From Streptomyces gardneri (lineage in GTDB: Bacteria; Actinomycetota; Actinomycetes; Streptomycetales; Streptomycetaceae), in NCBI RefSeq assembly GCF_006539185.1, contig NZ_BJMN01000034.1:1-64000 (forward strand): a stretch of DNA of 64,000 nt, read 5' to 3'. Position 1 is the stretch's first letter; each line of letters starts with the position of its first letter. Positions 54,725 to 62,524 of this stretch are shown one piece after another. The notes beneath the pieces are model-generated. The model saw only the letters and a program-made list of their open reading frames with translations, was not told where the DNA came from and did not search any database. The position numbers were made by a program, and so were the translations under genes.

Positions 54725-57247
54725 TCAGTACGCCTCGGGGGAGAGCTCCCGCAGGACCGCCTCGGCCGCCGTCCGGTGCTCGGCGGCGCCGGCCGGGTCC
54801 GTCTCGTCGAGCACGACCGCGATCCCTTCGTGGGCCAGCGCCTCCGCGTGCCGGTTGCCCAGCCTCGGAGCCAGCTCCAGGGCCTGCCGGTGCAGCCGCA
54901 GGGCCTCGTCCGGGAGGCCCGCGAGCCGACAGGTCTCGGCGTAACCGTCCAGGAAGTGGATCTTCCAGTGCTCCTCGAAGACCTCGTCGAGCAGCGCGAA
55001 CGCCTCCCGGTGACTGGCCAGGGCCTCCTCGTACCGGCCCATCTGCCGTAGCGCGACCCCCCGGCAGTTCAGGCACCACGCCTGGTTGTGGAGGTGCCCG
55101 TCGTCACGGGCCACCGCCAGCGCCCGCCCCAGGTGCTCCACCGCCTCCTCGGGCCGCTCGGGCGCGACGGCCATGCCGAGGGTGATCCGGGCGGTCAGCG
55201 CGGGCGGCCACGTGGGCTCGGTGTGGGGGATGCCCAGCACATCCCGGGCCCGTCGCGCCGCCTCCTCCCGCCGGCCCAGCTGGAGCATCGCCCAGGCCTC
55301 CGACGCGGCCGCGTGGGCCGCGCCCGTCGGGCTGCCGGCCTGCTCGTACAGCTTCCCCGCCAGCCGGAACAGGTCGAGCGGCTCCTCGACGTGGCCCGCG
55401 TCCCAGCTCAGATAGCCGCGGCGCAGGGCCAGTTCGGCCTCCGCCCGGGTGTCCCCCGCACGGGCGGCCTCACGTCCCGCCGCCTCGTACGAGGCGGTGG
55501 CCTCCGCCATCCGGCCCGCGTTGTACCGCGCGAAGCCCAGGTCGCTGTGCGCCTCGGCCAGCTGCAGCGGATCCCCCAGGCGCTCGGCGGCGGCCAGCGA
55601 CCGCTCGAAGAGGTAGTTGAGGTGGGACGTGCCGCAGCGGCGGGCGAAGTACGCCCGGAGGAAGCGCGGCAGCTCGCACACGTGCGTGTCGGCGCCGACG
55701 GCGGCGGCCGTCTCGAAGGCGGCCAGGAGGTTCCCGTACTCCGTCACGAGCCAGGTGAAGGCCGCGTTCTTGTCCGCGAACCGTGGCAGCGCGGCCGGGG
55801 CCACGCCGGCGGAGGCCGGGCGGCCGGGCGCCAGATACGGCATCGCGGCGTCGGCCGCCGCCGTCGCGTGGACGTAGTAGTCGAGTACGCGGTGGAGGGC
55901 GCGCTCCCGCTCGGGCGCCGCGTCCTGCTCCGCCACGGCCCGGCGCGCGTGCTGGTGCACCAGGTCGTGCAGCCGGTAGCGGCCCGGCGTCGGCTCCTGG
56001 ACGAGGTGAGCGTCCAGCAGGTCCTCCAGGGACGCCCGCGCCTCGCGCAGCGGAAGGTCCGCGAGCGCCGCCACCACGTACGCGTCGAAGGACTCCCCCG
56101 GCAGCAGGCCGAGCTGCCGGAACAGCCGGGCCCGGGCGCGGTCGAGCTGCCGTACCGACATGGCGAACGCCGCACCGAACTCGGCGTCGACCTCGCTCTC
56201 GCCCTCGCTCGCCCCCTCGGCCATCCGCTCGACGAGGATCCCCACGGTCCAGCCCGGCCGGTGCCGCAGCCGGGCCGCGGCCAGCCGCAGGGCCAGCGGC
56301 AGCCGGCCGCAGAGCCGCAGCACCTCGGCGGCGGACTCCGGATCGCGCGCGAGCCTGCTGTCGGGCCCGCCCGGGTCGCCGCTGGCCCGGGCGAGCAGCT
56401 CCGCGCTCTCCTCCGGGCTCAGCACGTCGAGCGAGACCGGCGGCACCTCGTCCAGGCCGAGGAGGCGGTTGCGGCTCGTGATCAGGGCGACGGAGGGACC
56501 GGCGCCGGGCAGCAGCGGGCGGACCTGCTCGGCGTCGGCGGCGTTGTCGAGGACCACGACGACCCGGCGGCGCGCCAGCTCCGACCGCCAGCAGGCGGCC
56601 AGCTCCTCGACGCCCTCGCGCGGGACCTTCTCGGACGGGACGTCGAGCGCGGCGAGCAGCATCCGCAGTGCCGAGTCGGGGTCGAGCGGCGGCCGGCCCT
56701 CGGTGAAGCCGTGCAGGTCCACGTAGAGCTGGGCGTCCGGGAAGTCGGCGGCGAGCCGGTGCGCCGCGTGCACCGCGAGACAGGACTTGCCCACGCCCGC
56801 CATTCCGTCGACGGACACCGCCCGGTGGCTCTCGACGGCGGCGAACACGGCGGCGAGCCGCTCCTCGCGGCCGGTGAAGTCGGGCACGTCGCGGGGGAGG
56901 TCGTTGCGGGGCAGCGGCCGGATCTGCCGGCTGCTCTTCGGAGGCGCGGGCAGCGGGTTCGAGGTCCGCTCCCACAGGGGCCGCAGGGGGCGGGGGTCCC
57001 GCTTCACCAGGCGGCACAGGGCGACCACCGCGGGCCAGGGCGGCACGGTCACGCCGTTGAGGTAGCGCGAGAGCGACGAGGAGCTGAGGCCGGTGTCCCG
57101 GGCGAGGGCCCGGACGCCGAGCCCGGACAGCTCGTGGAGCAGGCGCAGCCGGGCGGCCAGCTCCTCCTGCAGGTCGGATCCTTCCCGGGGTGCCCCTGCG
57201 GCTCCTCCCGTGCCTCTGCCCTGCGAGTCGGCCGGTCGTACGTCCAT
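54725..57247 (-). CDS. STAND-type regulator: XRE helix-turn-helix, NB-ARC ATPase and TPR repeats
   Basis: 840 residues from ATG 57247 (GGGGGA upstream). An XRE domain (about 28-85; VRALARDTGLSSSSLSRYLNG), NB-ARC P-loop GMAGVGKS at 148-155 with VVVVLDNAADAEQVRPLLPG and the sensor LITSRNRLLGL, then about six TPRs in the C-terminal 350 residues (e.g. AEAHSDLGFARYNAGRMAEA). It resembles the AfsR/SARP-like helper ATPases without the SARP domain. It probably oligomerises on ligand binding and controls genes, with target unknown. It sits just after tRNA-Ala, in reverse orientation. Confidence 0.9.
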   Translation of the reverse strand: MDVRPADSQGRGTGGAAGAPREGSDLQEELAARLRLLHELSGLGVRALARDTGLSSSSLSRYLNGVTVPPWPAVVALCRLVKRDPRPLRPLWERTSNPLPAPPKSSRQIRPLPRNDLPRDVPDFTGREERLAAVFAAVESHRAVSVDGMAGVGKSCLAVHAAHRLAADFPDAQLYVDLHGFTEGRPPLDPDSALRMLLAALDVPSEKVPREGVEELAACWRSELARRRVVVVLDNAADAEQVRPLLPGAGPSVALITSRNRLLGLDEVPPVSLDVLSPEESAELLARASGDPGGPDSRLARDPESAAEVLRLCGRLPLALRLAAARLRHRPGWTVGILVERMAEGASEGESEVDAEFGAAFAMSVRQLDRARARLFRQLGLLPGESFDAYVVAALADLPLREARASLEDLLDAHLVQEPTPGRYRLHDLVHQHARRAVAEQDAAPERERALHRVLDYYVHATAAADAAMPYLAPGRPASAGVAPAALPRFADKNAAFTWLVTEYGNLLAAFETAAAVGADTHVCELPRFLRAYFARRCGTSHLNYLFERSLAAAERLGDPLQLAEAHSDLGFARYNAGRMAEATASYEAAGREAARAGDTRAEAELALRRGYLSWDAGHVEEPLDLFRLAGKLYEQAGSPTGAAHAAASEAWAMLQLGRREEAARRARDVLGIPHTEPTWPPALTARITLGMAVAPERPEEAVEHLGRALAVARDDGHLHNQAWCLNCRGVALRQMGRYEEALASHREAFALLDEVFEEHWKIHFLDGYAETCRLAGLPDEALRLHRQALELAPRLGNRHAEALAHEGIAVVLDETDPAGAAEHRTAAEAVLRELSPEAY

Positions 57248-57485
57248 GGGTCCCCCGTCTTCGCGTCCTGCTGCGGTGGTGCCGTGTTGCTGCGCTCGTC
57301 CCGTGTTGCGGTGGTGCTGTGTCGCCGTCCCGTTCGGGGCGAAGTCTTCCGAGCCAACTCGCCGCAGGTCAAGGCTGCTTCACCTGTCCCACGGTGTCCC
57401 ACCGCGATGGCCGCGGCGAGCGGAACGGGCTGTCATGGAGTCACGCCCCGAGGGAACGGGGCACCGACCCGGAAGAGGTGAAGAG

Positions 57486-57953
57486 GTGCGGAGCGAGATG
57501 CGGTCCCGTATGCAGAACCCCGTCGCCGTGCTGCCCGCCGCGATGCGGCCCGTCCAGGAGCTCCTCGCCGCCGTGCGCTCCGGTGGCGTGGACGGACAGA
57601 CGCTGGAGCTAGTCCACCTGCGGGTCAGCCAGATCAACGGCTGCGCCGCCTGTGTCGACGGCGGCGCCAGGACGGCCCGTGCGGCCGGCGTGAGCGACGA
57701 GCGGCTGGCCGCGGTCGCCGCCTGGCGCGAGGCCCCGTACTTCACGGCGGCGGAGCGGGCGGCCCTCGGGCTCGCCGAGGCCGCGACGCGGCTGGCCGAC
57801 CGGCCCGACGCGGTGAGCGACGAAGTCTGGGACACGGCCGCCACCTACTACGACGAGAAGCAGCTCGCCGCGATCATCCTCATGGTCGGCGTCACCAACC
57901 TGTTCAACCGGCTCAACGCCACGACCCGGCAGATCGCCGGCGCGTGGGGCTGA
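57486..57953 (+). CDS. carboxymuconolactone decarboxylase/AhpD-like protein
   Basis: 155 residues from GTG 57486 (GGAAGAGG 7 bases upstream; ATG 57498 is an alternative). The AhpD-type thiol pair is Cys53-A-A-Cys56 (INGCAACVDGG). The usual histidine four residues after the second cysteine is Gly60, so the proton-relay site seems altered. The rest, TAAERAALGLAEAATRLAD and NRLNATTRQIAG, fits the family (alkylhydroperoxidase partner). Divergent from the STAND regulator gene, with a 238-base gap in between in which I see no gene. Confidence 0.85.
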   Translation: MRSEMRSRMQNPVAVLPAAMRPVQELLAAVRSGGVDGQTLELVHLRVSQINGCAACVDGGARTARAAGVSDERLAAVAAWREAPYFTAAERAALGLAEAATRLADRPDAVSDEVWDTAATYYDEKQLAAIILMVGVTNLFNRLNATTRQIAGAWG

Positions 57954-58016
57954 CGCTCCTTCACCTCCGTTCTCGACAGCCCCCATTCGTATCTGCAGAC
58001 AGAGAAGGAACTCGCC

Positions 58017-58556
58017 ATGACGAACACGCAGAAGTCCACCAAGACGACCGCCAAGACGACCGCCAAGACGACCGCCAAGACGACCGCCAAGGCGACGGCC
58101 GAGGCCGAGACGAAGGCCGAGACCAAGGCCGAGGCGTTCACCGCCGAGGAGCGGAGCGCGATGAAGGAGCGTGCCAAGGAGGTCAGGGCGTCCGCGCGCC
58201 GTGGATCGCGCGCCGACAAGGCGGCGGAGGAGGAGGCGGCCGTGGTCGCGAAGATCGCCGAGATGCAGGACTCGGACCGGGTCATGGCCGAGCGCATCCA
58301 CGCCGTGGTCAAGGAGAGCGCCCCCGAGCTCGCGCCGAAGCTCTGGTACGGCATGCCCGCCTACGCCAAGGACGGCAAGGTCGTCTGCTTCTTCCAGAGC
58401 GCGCAGAAGTTCAACGCGCGGTACGCGACCTTCGGCTTCAACGACGTGGCGAACCTCGACGACGGCACGATGTGGCCGGCCGCTTTCGCCCTGAAGGAGC
58501 TGTCCGCCGCCGACGAGACGCGGATCGCCGAGCTGGTGAAGAAGGCCGTGAGCTGA
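58017..58556 (+). CDS. DUF1801-like protein with a repetitive lysine/threonine tail
   Basis: 179 residues. Residues 8-40 are low-complexity: KTTAKTTAKTTAKTTAK encoded by four exact copies of the 12-base unit AAGACGACCGCC at 58041-58088, then alternating AETKAE. The C-terminal domain (about 85-178; PELAPKLWYGMPAYAKDGKVV and CFFQSAQKFNARYATFGF) is the DUF1801/YdhG type sometimes called iron-chaperone-like. The function is unknown; a Lys-rich tail may bind nucleic acid. Co-directional with and 63 bases after the AhpD-like gene. Confidence 0.78.
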   Translation: MTNTQKSTKTTAKTTAKTTAKTTAKATAEAETKAETKAEAFTAEERSAMKERAKEVRASARRGSRADKAAEEEAAVVAKIAEMQDSDRVMAERIHAVVKESAPELAPKLWYGMPAYAKDGKVVCFFQSAQKFNARYATFGFNDVANLDDGTMWPAAFALKELSAADETRIAELVKKAVS

Positions 58557-58658
58557 GGGAATCGGACCAGGTCGGTGGTGGCCACTGATCCGTCCGGGTG
58601 GTGTTCATCGGAAGAACTGCGCGGCGGCGGCGTCGTTCCGCGGGAATCGCGGGCCGCA

Positions 58659-58673
58659 TCCACATCATGTGGA
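58659..58673. promoter_or_regulatory. 15-bp palindrome upstream of the DUF6344 gene
   Basis: TCCACAT-C-ATGTGGA, 61 bases before the start codon. It may be an operator; each arm also resembles the core of a DnaA box. Confidence 0.3.
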
Positions 58674-58734
58674 AAGTACGTAAAGCGCGCAACTCGAAAT
58701 GAACCATCCGAGAACGTCACGAAAGTGAGGGGCC

Positions 58735-59124
58735 ATGGCCACCGCCAAGGTCAAGCAGTTCTGGACCGCCTTCATCTCCGTCCTCTTCGCCCTGCTCGCC
58801 TCCGTCGGCCTGGCGAGCACCGCCGCCGCGGCCCAGCAGCCCGCCGTGCAGCAGCCCGAGGAGCCGGCCGGCTCCGCCGCCACCGCCGCGGTCCCCGCCA
58901 CCGGGGAGCGCACCCACGCCTCCGTACCGGCACAGCGGACGCATCGGTGGCCCCTCGCCGGTGACCGCTCCCTGCCGCCCACCATCAAGCAGCGCATCGG
59001 CGCCGAGGCCCACGGTTCCTCCCCTTCGGTCCGCCACCGCCACGCGGGTGGTTCGGCCGAGAGCGACCCGGTCGCGCTGACGGAGCTGGCGCTCGCGGCG
59101 ACGGCGCCGGCGGCGGGCGCGTAG
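58735..59124 (+). CDS. DUF6344-type small exported protein
   Basis: 129 residues. A signal peptide (about 1-33, LFALLASVGLASTAAAA) begins after MATAKVKQFWTAFISV. The remainder is Ala/Pro/Gln- and His-rich with no recognised fold (NAC: LPPTIKQRIGAEAHG). ATG 58735 follows GTGAGGGGCC. Similar proteins are common in Streptomyces at this locus; the function is unknown. Confidence 0.7.
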   Translation: MATAKVKQFWTAFISVLFALLASVGLASTAAAAQQPAVQQPEEPAGSAATAAVPATGERTHASVPAQRTHRWPLAGDRSLPPTIKQRIGAEAHGSSPSVRHRHAGGSAESDPVALTELALAATAPAAGA

Positions 59125-59188
59125 GACGCGGGGAGCCGACGTACGCGCACTCCCCGCGCCCTGTGAAACCGCGAGACCCTCAGAACCC

Positions 59189-59398
59189 GAAGCCCCACCG
59201 ACAGACCGAGATGCTCCACCGGCGGACCGTGAAGCTCTGCCGACAGAACCCGAAGCCCCACCGGCGGACCACGAAGCTCTGCCGACAGTCCAAGAAGCCC
59301 CACCGGCGGACCGTGAAGCTCTGCCGACAGAACCCGAAGCCCCACCGGCGGACCACGAAGCTCTGCCGACAGTCCGACAAGCTCCACCGACAGACCAT
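59189..59398. repeat. 21-bp minisatellite, ten tandem units
   Basis: Ten contiguous 21-base units starting at 59189, 59210, 59231, 59252, 59273, 59294, 59315, 59336, 59357 and 59378. Two unit types alternate: GAAGCCCCACCGGCGGACC.. and GAAGCTCTGCCGACAG..., giving 42-base and 84-base higher-order periods. A degenerate eleventh unit follows. It fills the 322-base gap between the convergent DUF6344 and DUF5324 genes. All six frames are largely open through it because the period is a multiple of three. Confidence 0.9.
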
Positions 59399-59446
59399 GA
59401 AGCTTCAGCTACGAAGCACGAAGTTCCTTCGACCGGACCGCAGTGG

Positions 59447-60196
59447 TCAGCGACGCTCGTCGCGCTCCGCGGCATCGGCATCGGCTTCCGCTTCGGCCTC
59501 GGCTTCGGCCTCGATCTCGGCCTCTGCCTGGATCTCGGCCTCGTTCTCCTTGAACTCCACCTCCGGATCGAGGAACCCCCCATTGCCGTCGACGGACGAC
59601 GACGCGGAACCCTCGCCCACCTCGGTGGGAGCCGGCGGCTCGACCAGCCAGTCGGGATTGGCCTGCTTGTCCCACCACTTCCAAGCGGCGAAAGCGCCGC
59701 CGACCACCAAGCCGAGGACCACGAGTCCCTTGGCGAGGCGACCGGCCCTGGCCCGCCGCTCGTGCTTCTTCACGATCTTCTGGATTTCCTTCGGCGTCAC
59801 CTGCCCGCGCAGCGCGGCCCAGGCGGCGGTGGAACGCGACCCGGCCTCCTCAAGGACGGGACCGGTCGCGGCGACCGCGTGCTCGACACGCGGAACGGTG
59901 TAGTCGGCCGCCTGACGGGCGGCTGAGCGGGTCACGTCCGCCGCGCGTTGCGCGGCCGCGTCGACCCGTGGCGGTACGTGCGGTGCGACATACGAGTCGT
60001 ACTGCGTTCGCGCCTGTGCTCGGGCCTGCTGAGCGGCCCTGGAGACCTTCGGCGCGATCCGCACCTTCGCCTCGTGCGCGTAGTACGTGGCCTGGTCCCT
60101 GGCTGTTTCGGCGTACGGCGCCACCACTTCCGCGGCGTGCAGGACGCTCTCCTTCGCCGAATCTGACGCGGCGCGCACGCTGTCCATGCGGGTCAC
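59447..60196 (-). CDS. DUF5324-family membrane protein
   Basis: 249 residues from GTG 60196 with GGAGGAGGAATCCC upstream. An Ala-rich helical N-terminal part of about 150 residues (ASDSAKESVLHAAEVVAPYA, repeated AARQAADYTVPRVE) is followed by a Lys/Arg-rich segment (KIVKKHERRARAGR), one membrane helix (about 160-178, VVLGLVVGGAFAAWKWW) and an acidic Glu/Ala repeat tail. The position between tRNA-Ala and ppiA on the minus strand is that of mycobacterial CwsA (Rv0008c). Function not established. Confidence 0.8.
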   Translation of the reverse strand: MTRMDSVRAASDSAKESVLHAAEVVAPYAETARDQATYYAHEAKVRIAPKVSRAAQQARAQARTQYDSYVAPHVPPRVDAAAQRAADVTRSAARQAADYTVPRVEHAVAATGPVLEEAGSRSTAAWAALRGQVTPKEIQKIVKKHERRARAGRLAKGLVVLGLVVGGAFAAWKWWDKQANPDWLVEPPAPTEVGEGSASSSVDGNGGFLDPEVEFKENEAEIQAEAEIEAEAEAEAEADADAAERDERR

Positions 60197-60378
60197 GGGA
60201 TTCCTCCTCCTCGGTGGCGACGATGTCGGTTTTTCACCTTTCCATCCTTTTCGGAATCATGCCCCTCGGATCGAAGTCCGGCATGCGGGGCGGGCATCCG
60301 GGGCATGCGAGGATCGGTGGTCACGCAGAGACAGACGCGATACGACAACGACACGACACATGTGGACGGAAGGCGACC

Positions 60379-60906
60379 GTGGCCGAGCAGCTGTACGCGA
60401 TCCTCAAGACCAGCCTGGGTGACATCGAGGTCCGGCTGATGCCGTTCCACGCCCCGAAGACGGTGCGCAACTTCGTCGAACTCGCCTCCGGCGAGCGCGA
60501 GTGGACGCATCCCGCCACCGGCAAGGTCTCCTCGGACCCGCTCTACGACGGCACGGCCTTCCACCGGGTCATCAAGGGCTTCATGATCCAGGGCGGCGAC
60601 CCGCTGGGTAACGGCACGGGCGGCCCCGGATACGAGTTCGCCGACGAGTTCCACCCGGAGCTCTTCTTCGACCGTCCCTACCTGCTGGCCATGGCCAACG
60701 CCGGCCCGGGCACCAACGGCTCGCAGTTCTTCGTCACGGTCGGCGCCGCGACCTGGCTGAACCGCAAGCACACCATCTTCGGCGAGGTCGCGGGCCTGGA
60801 GAGCCGGAAGGTCGTGGACGCGATCGCGGCGGTCGCGACCGACCCGCACACCGAGCGCCCGCTCCAGGACGTGGTGATCGACTCCGTGGTGATCGAGAAG
60901 CGCTGA
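60379..60906 (+). CDS. ppiA: cyclophilin-type peptidyl-prolyl cis-trans isomerase
   Basis: 175 residues from GTG 60379 (GGAAGG upstream). Cyclophilin motifs YDGTAFHRVIKGFMIQGGDP, GTGGPGYEFADEFHP, AMANAGPGTNGSQFFVT and WLNRKHTIFGEV are all present; no signal peptide, so cytoplasmic. Corresponds to Rv0009 in gene order. It is followed after 7 bases by the rhomboid gene, in the same operon. Confidence 0.95.
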   Translation: MAEQLYAILKTSLGDIEVRLMPFHAPKTVRNFVELASGEREWTHPATGKVSSDPLYDGTAFHRVIKGFMIQGGDPLGNGTGGPGYEFADEFHPELFFDRPYLLAMANAGPGTNGSQFFVTVGAATWLNRKHTIFGEVAGLESRKVVDAIAAVATDPHTERPLQDVVIDSVVIEKR

Positions 60907-60913
60907 GGCGGAC

Positions 60914-61813
60914 ATGACGGAAGGGACGGAAGGGAAAGAACCTCTCATGGACCCGCAGTCCGGCCTGCCCCGCTGCTACCGCCACCCGGAGGCCGAGACC
61001 GGTATCCGCTGCGCCCGCTGCGACAAGCCCATCTGCCCGCAGTGCATGATCTCCGCCTCGGTCGGTTTCCAGTGCCCCGACTGTGTGCGCAACGGTTCGG
61101 GGACCGGCCACGCCGCCGGCGCCAACCAGCCCCGGACGCTCGTGGGCGGCCGGGTGGCGACCGACGACCGCCTGGTCACCAAGTTCCTGATCGGGATCAA
61201 CCTCGCGGTGTACCTGTTGGTCCTGGTGTTCGGGGAGCGGCTCGTCGCCGAGCTCGAGCTCATCGGCTACGCCTACAGCCCGCAGCTCGGCGAGGTGATC
61301 GGGGTCGCGGACGGCGAGTGGTACCGCCTGCTGACCGCGACCGTCCTCCACCAGGAGGTCTGGCACATCCTCTTCAACGTGCTGGGACTGTGGGTGATCG
61401 GCGGGATCGTCGAGCCCGAGCTCGGCCGGGTCCGGTACGCGGCCCTGTGCCTGCTCGCCGGGCTCTCGGGCTCCGTGCTCGCCTATCTCGTCGCCGCGCA
61501 GAACCAGCCCTCGCTGGGTGCCTCCGGCGTCGTCTACGGTCTCATCGGCGCCTGGGTCGTGCTGGCCCGCCACAAGCGGCACGACATGCGGCCGGTGGTC
61601 CTCTTCGTGGCGCTGTCGCTGCTCATGACGTTCACCCGTCCGGGGATCTCCTGGGAGGCGCACGTCGGCGGTCTCGTCGCGGGCGTCCTGGTGACGTACG
61701 CACTGGTGCACGCCCCGAGGGCGCGCAGGGACCTCGTGCAGTACGGGGCCTGTGGACTGGTGCTCCTGCTCGACCTGGGGCTCGTACTCGCCCGATCCAC
61801 TGCGCTCACCTGA
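60914..61813 (+). CDS. rhomboid-family intramembrane serine protease with N-terminal zinc-binding region
   Basis: 299 residues from ATG 60914 (GAGG 5 bases upstream; ATG 60947 is an alternative). A B-box-like cysteine/histidine region (Cys21, His24, Cys33, Cys36, Cys41, Cys44, Cys54, Cys57) precedes six or seven membrane helices. Catalytic Ser204 is in GASGVVYG, His250 in EAHVGGLVAG, and Asn155 in HILFN. It cleaves membrane proteins; substrates unknown. Operon with ppiA. Confidence 0.9.
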   Translation: MTEGTEGKEPLMDPQSGLPRCYRHPEAETGIRCARCDKPICPQCMISASVGFQCPDCVRNGSGTGHAAGANQPRTLVGGRVATDDRLVTKFLIGINLAVYLLVLVFGERLVAELELIGYAYSPQLGEVIGVADGEWYRLLTATVLHQEVWHILFNVLGLWVIGGIVEPELGRVRYAALCLLAGLSGSVLAYLVAAQNQPSLGASGVVYGLIGAWVVLARHKRHDMRPVVLFVALSLLMTFTRPGISWEAHVGGLVAGVLVTYALVHAPRARRDLVQYGACGLVLLLDLGLVLARSTALT

Positions 61814-61858
61814 GCGCAGGGGGCTGTGGAAGAGCTCTTTCCCGAGCTTTCCCCAGAG

Positions 61859-62071
61859 TTATCCACAGTGCGTGGCGGATCGGCCCGGAGTGCTGGGGAA
61901 AGACCGCGCCCCTCGCCTCTGACCTGGTGTTTCTCCAGGGAGGCGAGGGGCGTACTGCGTACCTCGGCAGGGGATCGCGCCTGTGAAAGCGGTCATACCG
62001 GCGTCAACGTCGTGCGAGTTATCCACAGATCTTCGTAAGTTATCCAGTGCTGTGCACAACGCTGTGGATAA
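61859..62071. promoter_or_regulatory. DnaA-box cluster between the rhomboid gene and crgA
   Basis: The 316-base convergent gap (61814-62129) contains TTATCCACA at 61859-61867 and 62019-62027, TTATCCACA on the minus strand at 62063-62071, TTGTGCACA on the minus strand at 62051-62059 and an imperfect TTATCCAGT at 62040-62048. Three perfect boxes in 213 bases is well above chance for this GC content. It lies about 21.5 kb from oriC. Confidence 0.7.
61907..61952. terminator. bidirectional terminator between rhomboid and crgA
   Basis: Perfect 12-bp outer stem CGCCCCTCGCCT/AGGCGAGGGGCG enclosing a smaller CTGG/CCAG hairpin, between convergent genes and flanked by DnaA boxes. Confidence 0.7.
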
Positions 62072-62129
62072 GTTCAGGGGAGAGCTTGACGAGCCGCCGG
62101 TCCAGCCGATATCTCGCGGGTCGCGAGGG

Positions 62130-62384
62130 CTACTTCCACTGCGTGGAGACGCCGAACCCCGCAGCGATGAAGCCGAAGCCCACCACGATGTTCACGTTGC
62201 CGATCGACTTGATCGGCAACGAACCGTCGGTGACGTAGAAGAGCACGATCCACACCAGCCCGATGGCGAACAGCGCCAGCATCACGGGGGCCACCCAGCT
62301 GCTGTTCGACAGCTTGATGTTGGTGGCCTGCTTGGCGGGCGTAGGCGTGAAGTCGGCCTTCTTGCGGATACGTGACTTCGGCAC
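62130..62384 (-). CDS. crgA: cell-division protein CrgA
   Basis: 84 residues from GTG 62384: MPKSRIRKKADFTPTPAKQA then two membrane helices (about 28-52 and 61-80). CrgA inhibits or times FtsZ-ring assembly during Streptomyces sporulation and recruits wall enzymes in mycobacteria. Normal length. The C-terminus GVSTQWK is typical. Convergent with the rhomboid gene, divergent from DUF881. Confidence 0.96.
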   Translation of the reverse strand: MPKSRIRKKADFTPTPAKQATNIKLSNSSWVAPVMLALFAIGLVWIVLFYVTDGSLPIKSIGNVNIVVGFGFIAAGFGVSTQWK

Positions 62385-62524
62385 GAGGGACTCTCCTGTC
62401 GATGCGCTGCGTGACCGCGCAGGGAACTGTGGGCGGCGCCGGGATGTGACGTAGGAGGAAGACTGCGTCCCCCGGGCGTCCGTTAGCGTAGTGGTTCCGC
62501 GGCACCGAAGGGGATCAGGGTACG

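Noticed and set aside
54571..58556. Integrated mobile element at tRNA-Ala
   Set aside because: No integrase, excisionase or second copy of the tRNA 3' end was found in the window; only a weak synteny argument remains.
59180..59398. 72-codon minus-strand frame made only of the repeat (Arg/Trp/Gly/Phe/Cys rich)
   Set aside because: It is composed solely of the minisatellite and has no credible start signal; kept as a repeat rather than a gene.
59189..59398. CRISPR array
   Set aside because: Units are contiguous with no unique spacers, and no cas gene is nearby.
59163..59903. Plus-strand open frame through the 21-bp repeats into DUF5324 (starts MKPRDPQNPKPH)
   Set aside because: No ribosome-binding site at the start, and the second half is antisense to DUF5324; openness is explained by the period being a multiple of three.
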